Shown in pieces: positions 58,101 through 64,000 of a stretch of 64,000 bases of DNA. The position numbers and the translations under genes were made by a program. The stretch is from Tetranychus cinnabarinus. Lineage: Eukaryota; Arthropoda; Arachnida; Trombidiformes; Tetranychidae. Every line of letters starts with the position of its first letter. The stretch's first letter is position 1. The notes under the pieces are model-generated. The model had not been told where the DNA came from. It saw only the letters and a list, made by a program, of their open reading frames with translations, and ran no database searches. The DNA is taken from the NCBI GenBank assembly GCA_022266195.1, contig WHVY01000001.1:8494001-8558000 (forward strand). Direction: 5' to 3'.

Positions 58101-60649
58101 GCACTTGATAGTCAACAATAAGTGTCTTCAGGAAGAGTTTGGTGAAATGGCTTGGATTAAATCATTGAATTGCTAAAAATAGAATTTGAATGAAAAGAGA
58201 AAAGTTGAGCCCAAAATTAAAATGTAAACCCACATGAGATAAAGTTTGTACAAAAGCGCCGTGTTTAATGGAAAAATAAGCGAAACAAATGGAAGCATCA
58301 AAATAGATTTAATGAAACAACCAGAAAGATGGTTGAGAAGGCGAACAAAAATTGAAGAAAAAGAGAAATTATTTTTGATTAATTAAAGAGAATTTAAAAT
58401 GTTAACTAGACGAAAATATGCAACACTAATTATGCTGAATATGCTTTAATTAGAGTCATGGACATCTTATCGGATCATCAAGGTAAACTGAAAGAGCAAC
58501 TGAAAGGCAGTCCAAGTGTCATTTACAGTTGTTAAAGTCATTGGCTTTTGACTCGCAAAGGACAACATTGAACCGATCAAGACTGACTCTTTGCCCATTG
58601 AATGAGGCATCATTGATGGGAAACAATCAAAGCCTTTGGAGGACAACTACTCAAGTCTCCAACTGACTTTACTAATGACCTTACTGATCGTTCTTCACTC
58701 TATGATAACTTGATGGTCAAGTGCACCATCAATGGACAAAATGATTTTCATTTCACTTAACAGTTTACAGATTATGTAGCATTACAATTAACCTTTTCAT
58801 TTTTCACTTTACCATCAAAAGTCCAAATGTTGTCTTTGAGAGTTTCATTTTAAAATTGACAGTTTCATATTTACTTCTGATTTTATTGAATGAATCTGTA
58901 ATGACTTTTTTTTCTCTCTCTTCACTTTTCGTCAAGTTTAATCTTGTTTCTGATTTTGACTTTATTCTTTCCTTCACCATCATTCTTTTTCCTAACGATG
59001 ATCACCTTGTTTTCATCATAATCATCATCATCATCACCCTGATCGCCATGATTATCGTATACATTCTTTAAACATTAGTTGCGTTGAACCATAAATCACA
59101 TTCAATGGTTGATTGTATGGAGAAGAAGAGGAATGATAAGATGAAAAAAGATGCTCATTCCAATTCCTGGAGTGCCTTTCATCCCTTTTTACTCTACACT
59201 TTCATCTTTCGATTTTTTCTCTTTTCTCATCATTATTTGCATCATCAAAATCATTATCTTGATAAACATTTACAGCCCATTGATGGCTGGAAAAAGCATT
59301 GAAATCTCCGGTTCTGTTCATTTTTTGCAAGATGTTAAATTACTCAATGACAACTTAATCTACCATTCCTTTGCTGTTTAAATATTTTACATGAAACTTT
59401 TTCTCATCAGTCACATTATCTTGAAATATTCTTGCATTCATCACAACTCTTCTCTTGTTCAATTATTATACAAATACCTATTTACCTTTTCCTTGCACAT
59501 AATGATTCTTACCTCGACTTTCATGGTAACCAATTTATTATCGTATTTTCTCTGTCTTTTCAATAATTTTTTCTCTTCTATCGATCATGAGTATTGATTG
59601 AGATTACATCTTATTTGCTCTTTTGATTACATTCAACATCAATCAAATCATTTCTTCTTTTGCTGCTAATTGTAAATGCAATTGTTGGCTGACTCAAAGT
59701 TATTGTCAACCTTTGAAAACGAAACAAAAAACAGCAAAGAAAAAAATGACCACTAAAATGAAAATTAAATTATGGTTGACCATTAAACTTTTTCTTGGTC
59801 CACAACATGTTAAACTGTTAACACCCTTGATGATTGATTAACGCTTATTACAATAAGCAAAGGTGGAAGGGAAGAAAAGTTGTAATGATAAATGATTATG
59901 TGTTGTTATCAAGTAAATTTCATTACCAATGAAAACCATTGAAGAATGGGAAACAACTGAATCTTTTCAATTCATCCAATATTGATGGAATAATATGATT
60001 TCATGATAATATTTACTGGTCAAGCTAATACACTGGACTCTGATAGGTGAGATAACTGAGGTAGGTAAGATTTATTGTGAAAAACTTCAACTAAATAAAG
60101 TTGACTCAGCGACAAACATTAGCGACTGTGAGGTTTTCAAATCGAGAGATTTAGGAGTTTAGTTGATCATGAAATCAATATTCAAGTCTAAAGGTTTATC
60201 TGATGGGTTGTTGAATCTAAACGGCGATCAATTATTGATTATCTAGTGTTTACATTTGAATGCGAGCCAAGGATCCAGTGTAAGACCATCTACAGAAGAG
60301 CAAAGAGGTGTGAAGAAGTTCATTTATTGATGTTTCCAAATTAGTGAAATGGTCCAATAAACACACAAGAAGATGCATCAAAAACTCGAGACAAGGCATA
60401 AATAATTGTCTGGCATCAAATTTGATCAATAGATTTATTTCTTCCGCACTTCACACGAGCTTGGTTCGCGAAAAAGGCGAAAAGTGCCAGTAGTTCTTGA
60501 ATTTTTCAAATGCATATGTGTGAGTGGCACTCTTCAAATTGTGCATTAACTTGGTTTTATGAAAGAAGGCACCGAAAAAAATCATGAAAGGTCTAATCAA
60601 ATGGTTGTTTAGTTTGCCTTGCTCGGTAACAATTGCGCTTTAACGGTCA

Positions 60650-60840
60650 AGAATTTCAGCAATATCTGGTGATAGAATAAGTGCAAGTTTTTACAAATAT
60701 AGTTGCCAGTCGGCTGATATGATTAAAGCACTTGAATTTCATGTTATAGCCAATAGGTCATCTGTTCGCTGAACGTGAGGCATCTGATGGGATCGAAGTC
60801 AGACATGATTCATGATTTAGGCTCAAAATGCTTTCAACTA
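60650..60840 (+). repeat. Diverged interspersed repeat, related to about 49310-49480
   Basis: Partner of the repeat near 49.4 kb, same orientation and block order. It is less AT-rich than its surroundings. Limits are approximate. Confidence 0.4.
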
Positions 60841-61106
60841 TGCACCGAAAGGCCCATTTGCTACATTATTTACCAAATATTTTAAAAAAAAGCAGTCTGG
60901 TCATAATATTTTAATCAAACAATTTTTTATTCATCGATTTCTCTCTTATGCAGAGAAACATTACAGAAGTAAACATTTAGCATGTTCGAAGGGTTTTTCT
61001 CAAAGTTTGATTTGCTTAGAATTTATAAAGCAAACGTTGTCAGAATCAAGCGGCTAAAAAGCTAAAATGATGAAAGTGAAGGATTATTAAGGAATCTATG
61101 AGGATA

Positions 61107-61553
61107 AGGTAGGGTAGATAAAGTTTGTCAAATTTAGTAATTTAGTAAAGTAATTTTTTTTCTTCAACTGTAACAAAATGAGTAGTCATATTGGCACCAA
61201 AGCTCAGACATGGCTAGACACAAGGGTTGACGACATGCTTCTGCTCACTATGCTTCATCAACTAAGACCTATTGAACGTTTCTGGGCACATTTTAAACAA
61301 AAGGTTTACAAGGATGGTTGGGAGGCCAAAACTTTTCGGCAACTAAAGTTACGCATCAAAAAATTTTTGAAAGAGTTCGATATCGAATATTTCGAAAATT
61401 TGAAGAAAACTTGTAAAGAAAAAATAGCCTGTGCTTCGACCAATGGTCCATTATCAGTGATAAATTATTGAAAAATTGACCTTCTTCATGCTATAAATGA
61501 CCCAAAATATTTTTGAATTTTACTGACAAACTTACCTTTTATCTACCCTACTT
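61107..61553 (+). mobile_element. Internally deleted Tc1/mariner-like element with TIRs
   Basis: A 447-bp element flanked by TA on both sides (61105-61106 and 61554-61555), as expected for Tc1/mariner insertion. The left end, AGGTAGGGTAGATAAAG, is matched in inverse by the right end (reverse complement AAGTAGGGTAGATAAAAG), and both continue to GTTTGTCA inside, the right copy having six extra bases. Between them is only the C-terminal part of a transposase. It is too short to be autonomous and looks like a deletion derivative or MITE-type copy. Confidence 0.8.
61178..61471 (+). pseudogene. Transposase C-terminal fragment, Tc1/mariner type
   Basis: A 97-codon frame starting just inside the left terminal repeat. 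It reads KAQTWLDTRVDD, then LRPIERFWAHFKQKVY with W.A.....QLKLRIKKFLKEF after it. This matches the third catalytic block of Tc1-like DDE transposases (the E of RPIERFW) and the C-terminal helices. The N-terminal DNA-binding part and first two catalytic Asp residues are absent, and a few residues expected before LRPIE are missing, so it cannot be active. Neighbouring TIRs mark the same element. Confidence 0.8.
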
Positions 61554-61555
61554 TA

Positions 61556-64000
61556 TGAAGGAACTCGATGAAAACAATAAGGTAACTGAGTATTAATGGA
61601 GATTAAACTGATGTAAAGCCTGTATCAAGAGCGTTCGATTGCTATGTCAACCATTCCAACTCTTCATAGCTTTAGAATTTTGAGAACATTAGGACGACAA
61701 ATCTTCTGGTTTCGTTTCATGATTAACGATGATATCGTCACTTGGATGTTTGACTACAGCTAGGTTTATATTTATCTATTAAGCTTTCCCTTCCCAATTC
61801 AATCATCTAACCATCTCGATACTTTCGACAATAATACAATAGATGATCGAACGGGTCTCAGAATCCAGAAAAAACTAACTTAAAAAATCTAGATGGCTGA
61901 TCGTCTCATCTCGTGTTTTTGGCACATGGTTTTGTCTTGCTGCTGGACACTTTTCACCAAGATAAGCACCATAAAACAATTGAAATTTCAAGCAATGAAT
62001 ACATTTGAAGTTGACTCGATCAGCGATTGCAAATTTCATAATGCCATCGTAAAAGGCAACTGCTCGACATTCAAATGATGAAAGCGTGGCAAAAAGAGTT
62101 TATTAATTTGATTTGGTTTGCAATGTAAGGTCCCTTCAGGGATGAGGAGTAGAGACTTACAACTGAGATCAGTTTCTCAATAACTTTAAGTATAACCAAC
62201 GCTGTTAATCAATTTGAGGTTAAATTATTTTATTTCAGTTGAGGTGTCTAAGTCACCAGTAAATCAAACATTAACACAAGAACACAAAAAATAAGTAATT
62301 AGCCTTATTTTTAAGTAAATTAAGTTGATGGTGATGAGCACAGTATTGAGAGAATACCCTCTTCAATCAATTAACAATTTGTTGATCACAATTTAAAGAG
62401 AGAGAGAGAGAAAACATAATCTAATCTGTTGGTCAAATTGACCAGTATTTATATTAAGTTAAGAGGAAAAGGAAGAAAAGCAAAACATGTGATATTAAAC
62501 TAATGGGGGTTGACATTGAATTACAAACTGTAAATTAAGAGAGGCAAAAAGTAGTGTCGATCCCTTACAGCAATATATTCAATGTTATCTTTTCATTAGT
62601 GATCAATCAATTGATTGGGAATATATTTGAATTGATTGCTTGTGAATTAAATAATACATTGATCTTGTTTCCTTGATCAGATATTGATTTAGAGATTTTT
62701 TATGCTCCATGTTTCCAGGTTGAGCTGAGCAAATGAAAGTCCAATGATTATGGTAATAACTTTATACCTCCTTTTAATAGTTGTCAACAACCTTTTGCAC
62801 AGCTATTTGATTAGTTTTGTATTTATAACCATACACAAAGCAAATAATATTATTTGTCGAGAAATGAAAAAAAGAAGTAAGAAGAAGAAGAGGAAAGAAA
62901 AGTTGTCCAACTTTTTCATGTTATTTCATGTTCTTCCATTACAGCTGAAATATTCAAGACTTTTCTCCTCAAAGCTGGAGACATACTTTTTTCATCTTTA
63001 CCATCTTTATCTTGATCAACATTAACATCAACAAAAACATCATCTTATCAAGCTTCTAATGCTATTTATTAGGTTCAACTGTCTCTGATCACGTAGAGCC
63101 ATGTGAGTTTTGACCACTGATGACCATTGAATTGAAGTGATTCACTTTTCCGGGTTAAATCAATGGATCAATCGGATTGAAAAGAAAAACTAAAAGGGAT
63201 AAACTTTTCGAAGAAACTGAATCAATACAGAAAAAGGTAAAAGATGATGAAGAGAAAAAGATGAAAGGAAATTATTATAATTATCAAGCAAGTTATAAAT
63301 ACATTTTCAATGGTTACTATTCTTGAATTGAAGATGAGCTAATCGAATTGAACATTTCTCTTCTTCTTCAGAAACAATTTTCTTTCCTCAATCTTGAAAC
63401 TTATCAAGTGAGTGATAAAAACAAAAGCCTCAAGGTTTCTCGTTATGAATATCAAATACGAATCCAGTTGAATGTTGATAACTTTATGACTGATGAATAA
63501 TGATCATGGTTTAATGATGGAGTTATTATTGTTGATAGGATCAACCTTTGAGCATTTTGCATGACCATTGAAGAGGAAAAATGTGAGAAAAGGTTTCCAT
63601 TGAAAAAGAAACAATTTTACCTTCTAATTATTCCGTCAAAGTTGATCAATTATTATTTTTCCAGCAAAAAAGAGAAAGAAAAGAAAATGGTTTTGGAATA
63701 ATTTAATTTAATCATTTAGGCCAACATTTACACACCTTTTTACCTATCATTATTCAGTTATCATATTCAATTGAAGTTCATTTAACTTGGCCAACTTTGT
63801 TATCATTTTAACAAGTGAAACCAGATTTTCCACAATTTCAATTGTGAACAGAATTGCAAGAGCAAAAAGTGAAATTGTCTTTTCCTTTCATTTCAATCAT
63901 TTCCATTGATGATAATGATAATGATAATGATGATGATGTGAATCGAGTAAATTATCACAGTGAAATGAAGAAAGTCATTTTCCATGCCAATTGAATAGGA
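61556..64000. other. Right flank, no gene recognised
   Basis: AT-rich with a GA microsatellite at 62396-62410 and GATAAT repeats near the end. No splice-supported or domain-bearing frame. Confidence 0.4.
63907..63938 (+). repeat. (GATAAT)n / GAT simple repeat
   Basis: Short run of GATAAT units passing into GATGATGATG near the window end. Typical of the ATC/GAT-rich intergenic DNA here. Confidence 0.7.

Larger units (their letters stand above)
47728..61106. other. Intergenic or intronic DNA, no gene recognised
   Basis: AT-rich with CAT/ATC repeats and the dispersed repeats listed separately. The longest frame, 53413-53835 (140 codons, plus), begins with ATG but turns low-complexity and has no recognisable domain. 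A stretch at 48990-49560 and another at 50740-51000 are less AT-rich and may be decayed transposons. Confidence 0.4.

Noticed and set aside
1..64000. Bacterial-type features, CRISPR arrays, operons, integrated viral genes
   Set aside because: None seen; the window is eukaryotic, with introns and animal transposon remnants. The ATC/CAT repeats are simple-sequence DNA, not spaced direct repeats.

Overview
This is AT-rich nuclear DNA from an animal with spliceosomal introns. It is very probably an arthropod, and perhaps a mite; the mite guess is inference only. Protein-coding sequence is a small part of the 64 kb. The rest is long intron and intergenic DNA full of ATC/CAT, GA/TC and AC simple repeats and old transposon remains.

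The one gene I can name securely is a phosphodiesterase 8 (PDE8, high-affinity cAMP-specific), on the + strand from 4112 to 39643. I assemble eight coding exons whose splice phases all agree: 4112-4312, 17396-17458, 34725-34901, 35502-35692, 36661-36987, 37804-38296, 38374-38503 and 39456-39643. Together they give 589 codons plus a stop. The N-terminus is an acylation-type MGC start. The second exon is only 63 nt and lies alone between introns of about 13 kb and 17 kb. The last six exons encode the catalytic domain with its metal-binding His/Asp residues and the substrate glutamine. I could not find the REC and PAS domains usual in PDE8; they are either missing from this transcript form or hidden in the first intron.

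Inside the first PDE8 intron lies an apparently intronless gene on the opposite strand (9345-8443) for a four-helix membrane protein, with two polyadenylation signals just after its stop. The same intron holds a 2.7 kb inverted repeat (13096-15830) with a probable tRNA-derived SINE in its spacer. The second intron carries a decayed mariner-type transposase (about 30970-30128) and pieces that look like broken leucine-rich-repeat or F-box-type genes.

Downstream and convergent with PDE8 is a three-exon, minus-strand gene (43885-40813) for a 262-residue four-helix membrane protein. From 44 to 64 kb I see two weak small-gene candidates near 46-47 kb, a short internally deleted Tc1/mariner-like element with terminal inverted repeats and TA flanks (61107-61553), and two pairs of dispersed repeats. 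I see no convincing new multi-gene system. The most useful observations are the isolated PDE8 micro-exon, the nested gene and the large inverted repeat.
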